Shown here: piece by piece, positions 34,343-43,000 of the stretch
Layout of the letters: each line of letters starts with the position of its first letter
Numbering within the stretch: position 1 is the stretch's first letter
Source: Gemmatimonadota bacterium
GTDB lineage: Bacteria > Gemmatimonadota > Gemmatimonadetes > Longimicrobiales > Gaopeijiaceae
Direction of reading: 5' to 3'
NCBI GenBank assembly: GCA_013002885.1
Contig: JABDLS010000097.1
Coordinates: 1 to 44,852, forward strand
Length of the DNA: 44,852 nt
The notes under the pieces: model-generated
Databases searched by the model: none
What the model saw: only the letters and a program-made list of their open reading frames with translations
What the model was told of the DNA's origin: nothing
Translations under genes and position numbers: made by a program

Positions 34343-35329
34343 TCAGGAGTCTTCGGTGCCACTACGAAGACGGTCCAGGACCCTGTAGATCCACGCTGGA
34401 TGGATGGGGGCTTTCATGGAGCGGGGTTCGTTGCCGGGGTCGGGATGGATCTCCCGGTACATGCGCCGGCACTCTTTCGCCAGGTCCATGTCGCGGGTCG
34501 TGTAGCGAGCCCGCCCGAATGTCGGGAGGAGTTGCTGCGCCAGAGATCGACGGACCTCGTACCGCTCGCTCTCTCCGTAGTGCGATTCGTTGTCACTGTA
34601 CCACTGCCACCTCGAGATGACCGAGTCGAGGTGGTGTCGCTTCGACGCCGTCTGGTTGACTTCGTTGCGGCGGTATCCCGCGAGTTTTTCGTGAACCTTC
34701 AGGAACGGCCCCTTCGCTCGCAGCTCGAGGAAGAAGATCATGTCTTCGCTGTGTCTGATCTCCGGCGGAAAGCGGAGTCCGTCAAGTGCGGAGCGACGGA
34801 TCAACGTCGTCGACGGATTGATGCTCCAATCGCACAGCATCTGAACCCGCCAATCGTCTGCGGCGTGATACTCGGGCTTCACGTGCTCCCCGATGTGCTG
34901 GCCTGAGTCATCGAAGAGGTAGACGTCCGAATAGACGAAGACAGGATCGAACTCAGCCGCTTCCAGCGCCTGAAACTGCCGTTCCAGCTTCTCGGGCTCC
35001 CAGACGTCGTCCCCGTCGAGAAGGGCGATCCACTCGCCGGTGGACGCCTCGATGCCTTCGTTGCGCGCGACGGACTCTCCGGAGTTCGACTGACGAATCA
35101 GGTGGACCTGCGATCCGTACGACGCCGCGATCTCGGCGGAGCGATCGGTGGAACCGTCGTCGATCACGACGATCTCTTCCGGCGGAAGGGTCTGAGCCAA
35201 AACCGAGTCGATGGTCTCAACCAGGTATCGTTCTTTGTTGTACACAGGGATGACGACGCTGGCGGGCGCGGTGTCGGCGACCGGTGCGGGGCTCGCTGCG
35301 CTCTCTGGAACGGACTCGTGACGGTTCAT
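34343..35329 (-). CDS. GT2 family glycosyltransferase
   Basis: A 328-residue GT-A enzyme starting at ATG 35329. The frame remains open far upstream (to 37684), but that stretch is antisense to a GT4 and out of frame with a nuclease-like gene, and has no domain. Motifs: ASVVIPVYNKERYLVETI, EEIVVIDDGSTDRS, SGESVARNEGIEAS, and metal site WIALLDGDDVWEPEKL. DWSINPSTTLIRRSAL and HSEDMIFFLEL are the acceptor-side motifs. It is the first gene of a leftward GT2 / GT2 / GT-like / sulfotransferase unit, divergent from a GT4 across only 57 nt. Confidence 0.93.
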   Translation of the reverse strand: MNRHESVPESAASPAPVADTAPASVVIPVYNKERYLVETIDSVLAQTLPPEEIVVIDDGSTDRSAEIAASYGSQVHLIRQSNSGESVARNEGIEASTGEWIALLDGDDVWEPEKLERQFQALEAAEFDPVFVYSDVYLFDDSGQHIGEHVKPEYHAADDWRVQMLCDWSINPSTTLIRRSALDGLRFPPEIRHSEDMIFFLELRAKGPFLKVHEKLAGYRRNEVNQTASKRHHLDSVISRWQWYSDNESHYGESERYEVRRSLAQQLLPTFGRARYTTRDMDLAKECRRMYREIHPDPGNEPRSMKAPIHPAWIYRVLDRLRSGTEDS

Positions 35330-35386
35330 CGCTTCGGATACATTCGGGTCGCCGTAACTCCTGCAGAGCCAATTTGGAGAAGCGCT

Positions 35387-36610
35387 GTGTCGAAAAGCCA
35401 GGATCCAGCGAAGCGCGTCAACGCGGTTGGAAGCCGCCGTCCGACGAGGGTCCTCTGCATCGAAGTGAACGAGGATGGAACGGTCGGGGGCTCCCACCAG
35501 GCTCTCTACGACCTGGTCAAGGGAATGGATCGCGAGCGGTTCGAGCCCGTTGTTCTCTTCTACCAGGATAACGTCTTTGCTTCGCGGCTCCGGGCACTCG
35601 GGGTCGAGGTGCACACGTTCGAGAGGGAGCGTGAGCGAGAGCTCGCACTTCGGTTGCGAGGCAGCAAGCCGGCGAAGGCCCTGGACGTTCTGGTGGGGGC
35701 CGTGTGGCGCCGGGTCCGGTTCCTGCGCTCTCATTCCATCGGGCTCGTGCACCTCAACAACTCCCCTGTGCTGGGCCATGACGATTGGCTGCCGGCGGCC
35801 CGGCTTGCGGGCATTCCCTGCATCGTCAGCGTCATGAGCGTCGCTCCCGAAGAGGTCGGCCCCGTACAGCGCATGCTCATGCGGAGGTTCGACGTGGTGA
35901 TCCCCGTGAGCCGATATATCAGAGACGACTGGGCGGCGGCGGGCGTGCCGTCCGAGCGTATGCGGATCGTCCATCATGGGGTCGACGTGGAGGCATTCCG
36001 GGCTCGTGTGGCACGCACGCCGCAGGCTGTCCGAGAGGAGTTGGGGGTCCGTCCCGGGCAGGTGCTCGGCGTCATGGTGGGCAACGTGCGGTGGTGGAAG
36101 GGCCAGCATGTGGTGCTCGAGGCCCTCAGACTGCTCGGCGAGGACGTTCAGGGGCGGCTGTTCACGGTCTTCGCAGGGGCGGCGGGTGGAGGGGACCAGG
36201 ACTACCTCGACTCCCTCGAGCAACTGGTGGGGCAGTACGATCTGGGGAAGCGGGTCGCGTTCCTCGGGCCGCGCGACGACGTCCCGGACCTCCTGAACGC
36301 GGCAGACGTCGCCCTCCACGCCTCGGTCGTTGCCGAGCCCGGCGGCATCGCGGTGCTCGAGGCCATGACGGTGGGAACGCCGGTCATCGCCGCCGAGGTC
36401 GGCGGGCACGCCGAAGTCCTGACGTCGGAGGCCGGGCTGACGTTCGACACGTCGAAGCCCGAAGCGCTCGCCGCGCACCTCAGCCGACTCGTCGCAGACG
36501 AGGAACTCCGTCTCCGGATGGGGGCGCGCGGCCGGGTGCGGATGGAGGGGTTCACCATGGAGCGCAACGTCCGCGAAACGCAGGAGGTCTACGAGGACGT
36601 TCTCGCCTGA
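35387..36610 (+). CDS. GT4 family glycosyltransferase
   Basis: About 407 residues from GTG 35387, chosen because GGAGA precedes it at 6 nt and the conserved core TRVLCIEVNEDGTVGGSHQAL begins 22 residues later; the frame is open much further upstream through antisense sequence of the GT2. The donor domain has GVMVGNVRWWKGQHVVLEAL, VAFLGPRDDVPDLLNAADV and the EX7E pair in AEPGGIAVLEAMTVG, then TPVIAAEVGGHAEV. The GGSH at the N-terminus is the acceptor-site glycine loop. Its 3' end overlaps the convergent nuclease-like gene by 22 bp. It should extend the repeat unit; substrate unknown. Confidence 0.92.
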   Translation: MSKSQDPAKRVNAVGSRRPTRVLCIEVNEDGTVGGSHQALYDLVKGMDRERFEPVVLFYQDNVFASRLRALGVEVHTFERERERELALRLRGSKPAKALDVLVGAVWRRVRFLRSHSIGLVHLNNSPVLGHDDWLPAARLAGIPCIVSVMSVAPEEVGPVQRMLMRRFDVVIPVSRYIRDDWAAAGVPSERMRIVHHGVDVEAFRARVARTPQAVREELGVRPGQVLGVMVGNVRWWKGQHVVLEALRLLGEDVQGRLFTVFAGAAGGGDQDYLDSLEQLVGQYDLGKRVAFLGPRDDVPDLLNAADVALHASVVAEPGGIAVLEAMTVGTPVIAAEVGGHAEVLTSEAGLTFDTSKPEALAAHLSRLVADEELRLRMGARGRVRMEGFTMERNVRETQEVYEDVLA

Positions 36611-37782
36611 CGTCGGCGCACGGTCACGATCATGGGCAGGTGATCGGAGCCCGCGTCCTCGCCCATCCTCGCGTCGACCACGGTCCAGCCGTCGTCCACC
36701 AGCACGTGGTCGATACGAGCGCGGATCCAGCCGTTCAGCCGCGTGCCGCCGATGCCGAAGCCGACCCGGGAGAAGGCGTTGGTCCAGCCCTCCCACTGGC
36801 TGCGGTAGATGCGGCTTTCGGGCGGTGCGTTGAAGTCGCCGAGCACGATCTGCGGTGAGCCCGCTTCGGCGGCGAACGCCGCCGCCTGCCGGTGCTCGAT
36901 GGCCCGGAGGAATGAGTCCCGTCGAAGGAGCCGGGCGCCCTCGACCAACCGTCCGCGCCGGATCCGCTCGAGCCCCGCCCTGGGTGTGCCGAGATGCACG
37001 ATGGTCAGCCAGAACGGGCCGTCGTCTCCGTCGATGAGGTGTGAGCCCACGATTCCGGAGCCGCCGGCCTGCTGGATCACGTCGGCCGCCATGACCCGTG
37101 ACTCCACGATGGGGAAGCGACTCTGCAGGCACAGGCTCGGCCCGATCCAGGTGTGCCAGCCATCCATGGCCCGGAGCTCGGTCCGGAGCGTGTGGCCGCA
37201 CTCCTGGAAGGCGGCGACGTCGACGCCCCACTCGGCGATGAGGCTCTCGGCGGTGCCCGTCAGCGAGGCTCCGCCCCTGGCGTTGAACGTCGCCAGCGTC
37301 AGGTCCCGGGTCGGATCGGGGCCGACGAGCCACCCGCGCCACCCGGTCCGAAAGCCCATGACCGGCCCCAGAATCAGCCAGCCGGTGACCAGAAGGGGCA
37401 AGAGGAGCCCACGGTCCCGCACGGCCGCCAAAAGAGCAAGGAGGGCCACCGGAAGCAGGAGGAGCCAACGAGGGCCGAACAGGAGGACGGTCATGGGCCA
37501 CCACGCATCGGCCAGACGCCAGAACGCGACGGCGGTCGCCATCGAGATCACCACGGCCGCCAGGCTCGCCGCCCAGAGGCCGCGGTCGAGTGCATCCGCC
37601 GATGCCGGGCCCCGCAGGTTCGACAGGAACCGGAGGAGCCGGCGGCGCCGCGTGGGGTCCACGGGCGCTCGGCACTTCGGACACCGCGCAGGGGCGAAAA
37701 ACCGGAGTCCTCCGGCGAGGCGCACCTTGTGACCTCCGCCGTCGCAGGCAACGATGATGTCCCTTCTTCGCGGATCAGCCAT
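36589..37782 (-). CDS. Membrane-anchored endonuclease/exonuclease/phosphatase (EEP) family protein
   Basis: A 397-residue protein. The N-terminus (1-50) has one CPKC knuckle (34-37) that may be half of a zinc ribbon. Two or three transmembrane segments follow (about 70-90, 95-118, 125-145). Residues about 158-397 are a DNase I-like EEP domain with TFNARGG, DVAAFQE, IVLGDFNAPPES, ARIDHVLVDD and SDHLPMIV, so all catalytic positions (Asn, Glu, Asp/Asn, Asp, Asp-His) are present. EEP proteins cleave phosphodiesters in nucleic acids, phosphoinositides or other lipids. With the membrane anchor, a lipid phosphate or extracellular DNA substrate is possible (inference). Unusual in a polysaccharide locus. 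Overlaps the GT4 tail by 22 bp. Confidence 0.88.
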   Translation of the reverse strand: MADPRRRDIIVACDGGGHKVRLAGGLRFFAPARCPKCRAPVDPTRRRRLLRFLSNLRGPASADALDRGLWAASLAAVVISMATAVAFWRLADAWWPMTVLLFGPRWLLLLPVALLALLAAVRDRGLLLPLLVTGWLILGPVMGFRTGWRGWLVGPDPTRDLTLATFNARGGASLTGTAESLIAEWGVDVAAFQECGHTLRTELRAMDGWHTWIGPSLCLQSRFPIVESRVMAADVIQQAGGSGIVGSHLIDGDDGPFWLTIVHLGTPRAGLERIRRGRLVEGARLLRRDSFLRAIEHRQAAAFAAEAGSPQIVLGDFNAPPESRIYRSQWEGWTNAFSRVGFGIGGTRLNGWIRARIDHVLVDDGWTVVDARMGEDAGSDHLPMIVTVRRRQARTSS

Positions 37783-37938
37783 CGGCGTTACCGGGCAGCG
37801 CGGGGAGGACTTTCATGACATGTTTGAGAGCCTGCCCAGGCGAGCTCGCTCCACCGGGCACACGACGTCTGACTTGACCGGACACGGCATCAGGGGAAGA
37901 TGTACGATCTGGGCTACTCCACCTAACCTCGCGAATCC

Positions 37939-38715
37939 ATGCGCTTTCGACACCTGTTTCTTCTGCTCGTCCTGGCGGTGGGCGGAGCTTGTTCCGGAAC
38001 CCCGCCGGCGCTGCCTGTCACGTCGCCCACGGGGGACCTGGTCCGTACGCGAACCGAGCTGCAGCAGCGCTTGGACGACTACGAGCGGCTCCTGGCCTCG
38101 TCTGAACTCGACGAGGAGGAGCGGGGGCGGATGACGCTGGAGGCTTCCACCATTCGTCAGCGTCTCCAGTACGGGGACTTTCGCGTAGGTGACCGGATCC
38201 TGCTCTCCGTCGAAGGCGAGGAGGAGACGCTTCCGGACACGGTACTCGTTGAGCCGGGACAGGTGGTGGATCTGCCACTCATCGGCGTCGTTCCCGTCGG
38301 CGGCGTCCTACGGTCCGAGATCTCGGAGCACTTCACCGAGGAGTTGAGCGCGTTCTTCGTGGAGCCGGAGGTACGTGCCAGCGGACTGGTCCGCGTCGCC
38401 ATCCTCGGCTCGGTGGGACAACCGGGATTCTATACGATGCCGGCAGAGATGGTTCTCGGCGATGCGATCATGGCGGCGGGGGGGCCGAGCCAGAACGCCA
38501 ACGTCGACCAGGTGCGCATTAGGCGAGGGGGGGACCAGATCATGGGTGGAGAGCAGACGCGCATTGCCCTTCAGCAGGGCTTCACCCTCGACCAGCTCAA
38601 TATCCAAGGTGGGGATCAAATCAACGTTCCCCAGACGCGAGGCGCCTTACGGCTTCTGAGCATAATCACGGGCGTTCTCGGATCGGTCACCTTCATTCTC
38701 TGGAGGATCACCTAG
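37939..38715 (+). CDS. Wza-type polysaccharide export lipoprotein (OPX)
   Basis: A 258-residue outer-membrane export protein. Signal with lipobox LAVGGACSG (12-20). A predicted coiled coil (about 35-75, RTRTELQQRLDDYERLL) lies before the poly-export domain, which starts at YGDFRVGDRILLSVEGEEE (about 78) and includes PGQVVDLPLIGVVPVGG. One SLBB-like domain follows (VAILGSVGQPGFYTMP, MAAGGPSQNANVDQVRIRR, QGGDQINVP). The last 22 residues (LLSIITGVLGSVTFILWRI) are hydrophobic, where Wza places its membrane-spanning helix. It is shorter than Wza (about 380) and has fewer SLBB units. It should form the exit channel fed by the Wzz/BY-kinase complex. Confidence 0.9.
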   Translation: MRFRHLFLLLVLAVGGACSGTPPALPVTSPTGDLVRTRTELQQRLDDYERLLASSELDEEERGRMTLEASTIRQRLQYGDFRVGDRILLSVEGEEETLPDTVLVEPGQVVDLPLIGVVPVGGVLRSEISEHFTEELSAFFVEPEVRASGLVRVAILGSVGQPGFYTMPAEMVLGDAIMAAGGPSQNANVDQVRIRRGGDQIMGGEQTRIALQQGFTLDQLNIQGGDQINVPQTRGALRLLSIITGVLGSVTFILWRIT

Positions 38716-38790
38716 GTCGGCTGAAGCGGTCCATCGAGGCCGCCGAAGGACATTCCGGGAAGCTCTGAGTCTGTGCCGTCAGTCGCGCGC

Positions 38791-38805
38791 TGGCTCAGAC
38801 TTTGC
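38791..38805 (+). promoter_or_regulatory. Candidate sigma-54 (-24/-12) promoter of the TPR-adhesin genes
   Basis: TGGCTCAGACTTTGC matches TGGCAC-N5-TTGC at all but one defined base, with GG-N10-GC spacing. The predicted start is near 38817, giving a leader of about 92 nt that contains the terminator and its competitor hairpin. Confidence 0.65.
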
Positions 38806-38826
38806 TTGACAGAGCGAATCCACAGC

Positions 38827-38862
38827 CCGGACATTAGAACAAAGCTGAGATTTCGAGTCCGG
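38827..38862 (+). promoter_or_regulatory. Possible antiterminator hairpin
   Basis: CCGGAC (38827-38832) is perfectly complementary to GTCCGG (38857-38862). The second arm shares four bases (38859-38862) with the 5' arm of the terminator, so the two structures exclude one another. The 24-nt loop includes the A-rich stretch ATTAGAACAAAG. I do not recognise a known riboswitch class. Confidence 0.5.
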
Positions 38863-38895
38863 CCAGGGTGTTCGTCCCCGACGGCCGGCTTTTTT
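38859..38895 (+). terminator. Intrinsic terminator in the TPR gene leader
   Basis: CCGGCC (38859-38864) pairs with GGCCGG (38883-38888), with an inner GGG/CCC pairing, followed after one C by six T (38890-38895). The ATG of the TPR gene is only 13 nt further on, leaving no room for another promoter, so the TPR and adhesin genes must be read through it. It may also end transcripts coming from the OPX gene. Confidence 0.75.
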
Positions 38896-38908
38896 ACCGG
38901 TAGCTTGC

Positions 38909-40075
38909 ATGCCCCCTCGCCCAAAAATCTTTGTGTCCCCCCAACTCGTTCGCGGGATTCTCCTCTCGTCGTTCGTGTTCTGCGCCCCGCCGTTGGCCGC
39001 GCAGGAGCCGTTGCAGCTCCAGCGCGACTACCCGGGCTCTGCGCCTTTCGTATGTCCCGCGCCGTCCGCAACGCCGCTGGAGGTTTCGCCGCAGGAACTC
39101 GCTCAGGCGGCTCAGACGGCGACCGAAGCGGACAACGCATTCATCCTCGGCGACTACGAGCGGGCGGAGGAGCTCCTGGCTCGGGCGTCGGAGCTCGATC
39201 CGACCCGGGGTGACGTCGCGTACAGTCACGCGCGCGTTCTGGAGACGCTGGGCAGAATCCAGGCGTCGATGCTCGAGTATTGCCGCGCCATCGACCTCGG
39301 GGTCGACGACGCGAGCCTGCAGGACGCTCAGACGCGACTGGACGCTCTGGACGAGGAGCTGCGCGCCAGCATCTCCCCGGCGGCGCGGGAACGCTTCGCC
39401 GATGGACTGGCCCAGGCCAACACCGGCCTCTACCAGGAATCCGTCGACGCTTTCACGGACGCGCTACAGGAGTATCCGGACTGGCCCGAGGCCCTCTTCA
39501 ACCGGGCGGTGGTGCTCGAGAGGATGGGACTGACCCAGGAGAGCCTGGTGGACTACCGGCGCTATCTGGAGCTGAGACCCGACGAGGTCAACCCTCAGGT
39601 CGCCGAGGTCGCGCAGCGCATCGGGATGCTCGAGGGCATCGAGTCGGTTCCGACACCGAGTCCGGGCAACACGCTGGCCCTGGGCATGCTCTTTCCCGGC
39701 ATGGGTCAGTACTACTCGGGTAGAGGCATTTCCGGCTCGGTCTTCCTGGGGGCGGCGGCGACGGCGTTCACCGTGGGGCTGGGCTACAAGAAGGTCACGG
39801 TGCGGTGCTTGAGCGACGTCACGGGCAACGCGGACTGCCCGCCGGGCGACATCGTGGACGAGACGTCGGAGCGGCCTCTGCTGGGCCCGGCCTTGGGGCT
39901 CGTCGCTGCGGTCACCGTGGCAGGAGCCATCGAGGGCTGGATCCGGGCCAAGCGGGCCAGGCAGGAGCAGGAGCGGAACGCCTCGCCGGAGACCGGGCTG
40001 GGCTTCTCGGGTCCTTCCGTCAACCTGAGCGGTGAGACTCTGGACTTCAGCTTCTTCTCGCTCAGGTTTCGCTGA
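38909..40075 (+). CDS. Secreted TPR protein with C-terminal membrane segments
   Basis: A 388-residue protein with Sec signal (hydrophobic core about 14-30, probable cleavage after LAA near 31). Residues about 70-245 hold TPR motifs (NAFILGDYERAEELLARASELDP; LAQANTGLYQESVDAFTDAL; ALFNRAVVLERMGL). The C-terminal part contains LGMLFPGMGQYYSGR, a Gly/Tyr motif common before small membrane domains of envelope proteins, and two hydrophobic stretches (about 275-292 and 328-345). The tail has alternating beta-like residues ending LDFSFFSLRFR, with a terminal aromatic and basic residue. A periplasmic or outer-membrane scaffold is likely. The adhesin gene starts 3 nt after its stop, so the two are one unit and may act together in surface display. 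Confidence 0.85.
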   Translation: MPPRPKIFVSPQLVRGILLSSFVFCAPPLAAQEPLQLQRDYPGSAPFVCPAPSATPLEVSPQELAQAAQTATEADNAFILGDYERAEELLARASELDPTRGDVAYSHARVLETLGRIQASMLEYCRAIDLGVDDASLQDAQTRLDALDEELRASISPAARERFADGLAQANTGLYQESVDAFTDALQEYPDWPEALFNRAVVLERMGLTQESLVDYRRYLELRPDEVNPQVAEVAQRIGMLEGIESVPTPSPGNTLALGMLFPGMGQYYSGRGISGSVFLGAAATAFTVGLGYKKVTVRCLSDVTGNADCPPGDIVDETSERPLLGPALGLVAAVTVAGAIEGWIRAKRARQEQERNASPETGLGFSGPSVNLSGETLDFSFFSLRFR

Positions 40076-40078
40076 CCC

Positions 40079-43000
40079 ATGATCCGGAGGCGGGCGCAGC
40101 GTAGCAGGCGAACCGGTTCGCGGCTGAGGTCCGTCCCGAATCCGACGCTGCTGGGCCTCGTCGCCGTGCTGGGCGCCGTGCTGCTCATCCAGGCCTGCAC
40201 GAACCGGGACATCGTGTCCGTCATCGTCACGGCCGTGTCCGTGACGCCGCCCGCCGGTAGCATGGTGGAGGGCGATACGCTGAGGTTCAGGGCCATCGTA
40301 ACGGACGACCGGGGTGGGTCCCTCAACGGAGTCCCGGTCGAGTGGAGCGTGACCGACTCATCCGTGATCTCCGTCGATGCCAATGGCCTGGTGACGGCCC
40401 TGTCCAGGGGCGCGGCCAGGGTTCGCGCCGAGTTCCGGGGCGAGGTCGGTGAGGCCACGGTCGAGGTGTTCCTGGCTCCCCGGATCGCCCTGGACCCCGC
40501 AGCGCTGGCTTTCTTCGGAGGGGTGGATGGAGCGCCGATCCCTCCCCAGGTCGTCGCGGTCACGAATGCCGGAGGCGACAGGCTGGAAGGTCTGGCCGTC
40601 GAGATCCGCTACGGCGCGGGTCAGCCCACGGACTGGCTCGAGGCGGTCTTCGCCAGTCAGACCGCCAACACCACGCTGACCGTTACGGCCATCTCCGCCA
40701 GCCTGATTGCAGGGCAGTACTCCGCGGAACTCGTCATCACCAGCACCACTGACCGAGTGGCGAACAACGGGGTCATCCTCCCCGTCACGCTCTCCTTGAG
40801 CGATTTCGCCGTCGTGGAGAGCGACGGCACCACGGAAGTGACCGAAGCCGGATCGACCGACGACTTCACCGTTGCTCTAGCCAAGCAGCCTGACAGCGAC
40901 GTCGTTCTGTTCGTCACCAGCGCCGATGTGGGTGAGGTAACGGCGTTCCCTGCCGGTCTCACCTTCACGCCCGATGACTGGGACGTTCCACAGGCTGTCA
41001 CCGTCACCGGCGTAGACGACCTGGTGGACGACGGCGACGTGCAGACCTCCATCGTCATCTCCGTCGACGACGCGAACTCCGACGACGCCTTCGATCCGAC
41101 GCCCGACTTCAACGTCGTGGTCACCACGCTGGACGACGACACGGCCGGCATGGTGGTGACCCAGACGAACGGAAGTACGCTGGTGACCGAGGCCGGAGTC
41201 ACGGACACGCTCAGCGTCGTCCTCGAGTCCGAGCCGGCTTCCCTTGTGGTGATCAACGTCATTACCCAGGACGCGGGCGAGGCATCGGTCAGCCCGGACC
41301 AACTCACCTTCGACGCCACGAACTGGACCGTTCCCCAGGTAGTGACCGTCACGGGAGTAGACGACTTCGTCATCGACGGAGACGTGCAGACCGACGTCGT
41401 CGTGGAGGTGGATACACTGGCAACGACCGGCCCGTACACCGCGGTGCCGAGCCAGACCGTGAACGTCACGACGGTGGACGACGACACCGGGGCCCTCGTC
41501 TTGTCGAGGGACAGCGCGGCCGTCGACGAGACGGGCACCACAGACTCCATCACGGTGACGCTCTCGGTGATGCCTGATTCCGCCGTCACGCTCGCCGTGG
41601 CGAGCGCCGACATCGGTGAGGTGACGGCGTTGCCGGACACCATCACCATCCAGCCGGCGGAGTGGAACGTCGGCAAGGTCGTCACCTTCACGGGCGTCGA
41701 CGATCTGGTCAGCGACGGACCGCAGGTGGCGACGGTGACGGTGTCCGTGGTTGCCGCCGCGTCCGACGGCGACTTCGACGCGGCGCCCGCCGCCACCGTC
41801 GACGTCACCAACGCCGACAACGACAGCCCCGGCTTCCTCATCACGGAGACCGACGGCGGAACCACGGTGTCCGAGTCGGGCACCACGGACGACTTCCAGG
41901 TGGTCCTGAACACCCAGCCGCAGGCGGGCACGGTGGTGGCTCTGGACGTCGTCAGCCCGGCGGTTGCCGAGGTCACGGTCTCGCCTGGCACGATCCAGTT
42001 CGACGAGTCCACTTGGAACACGCCGGTGACGGTGACGGTGACGGGCGTCGACGACGGAGAGGACGACGGCGACGAGGTGACGGAGGTCGCGGTTTCCATC
42101 GGCGGCGCCACCACGGATCCGGACTATTCCTCGGTGCCCGCCCAGGCGGTCTCCGTGACGACCATCGATACGAAGCTGGTGATCACGGAGATCGGTGGCG
42201 GGACGACCGTCGTGAGTGAGTTCGGCACCACCGACTTCTTCGACGTCTCGCTCAGCCATGCGCCCAGCAGCGACGTCGTGGTCAGCGTGGTGAGCGACGA
42301 CACGGGTGAGGCCACCGTCGACAGGTCGCAGCTCACCTTCACGCCCGACAATTGGAGTACGGCCCAGGCAATTACGGTGACCGGTGTCGACGACCTGATC
42401 GACGACGGCGACGTGGTCACGGACGTGAGGCTCACCGTCCTCAACGTATCGTCCGACCCGATCTTCCACGACGTGGCCGACACCGTCGAGGTGACGACGA
42501 CGGACAACGACGGGGCCGGCATCAACGTGGTGGAGATCGGCGGCACCGTCGTGTCCGAAGGCGGTGGCGGTACGACGGACCAGTTCGACGTGAGTCTCAC
42601 CGCCCGCCCGGCGCCCGGGACTTCGGTCGTTCTCGACGTCTCGAGTGGCGACACCGGCGAGGTGACGGTCGACAAGGCACAGCTCTCGTTCACGCCCGGC
42701 AACTGGAACTCCCCGCAGACGGTGACCGCAACCGGTGTGCCGGACAACACCGTGGACGGGGACCAGAACACGGACATCACGCTCTCCGTGAACCTCGCTG
42801 GGACGTCGGACCCGGCGTACACGTCGGTGAGCGACCGGCTCGTAGGCGCGACGACCTTGGATGTCGACGTCGCGACCCTGACCGTGGCCAATGCCTTCGC
42901 CACGGAGGGCGGCAACGTCGTCTTCTCGGTGTCGTTGAGCGACGGCGTAGAGGGCGGCCTCTCGGTGGACGTCACGCTGACCGACGGGACGGCGGTGGCG

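Larger units (their letters stand above)
38716..38908. other. Leader and promoter region before the TPR-adhesin unit
   Basis: This 193-nt gap holds, in order, a sigma-54 element (38791-38805), a segment that can pair with the terminator (38827-38832 with 38857-38862), and an intrinsic terminator (38859-38895) ending 13 nt before the ATG. A TTGACA at 38806-38811 lacks a good -10. No Shine-Dalgarno site stands out. Confidence 0.6.

Noticed and set aside
34343-37684. A 1113-codon leftward open frame
   Set aside because: Only its last 328 codons are a gene (GT2, start 35329). The rest is antisense to a GT4 or out of frame with the EEP gene, Arg/Pro-rich and without domains.
38811-38908. c-di-GMP-I (GEMM) riboswitch
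   Set aside because: An ACAAAGC-like stretch and CCGGCC recall the GEMM core, but the first helix with its GAAA loop and AAACC receptor are missing.
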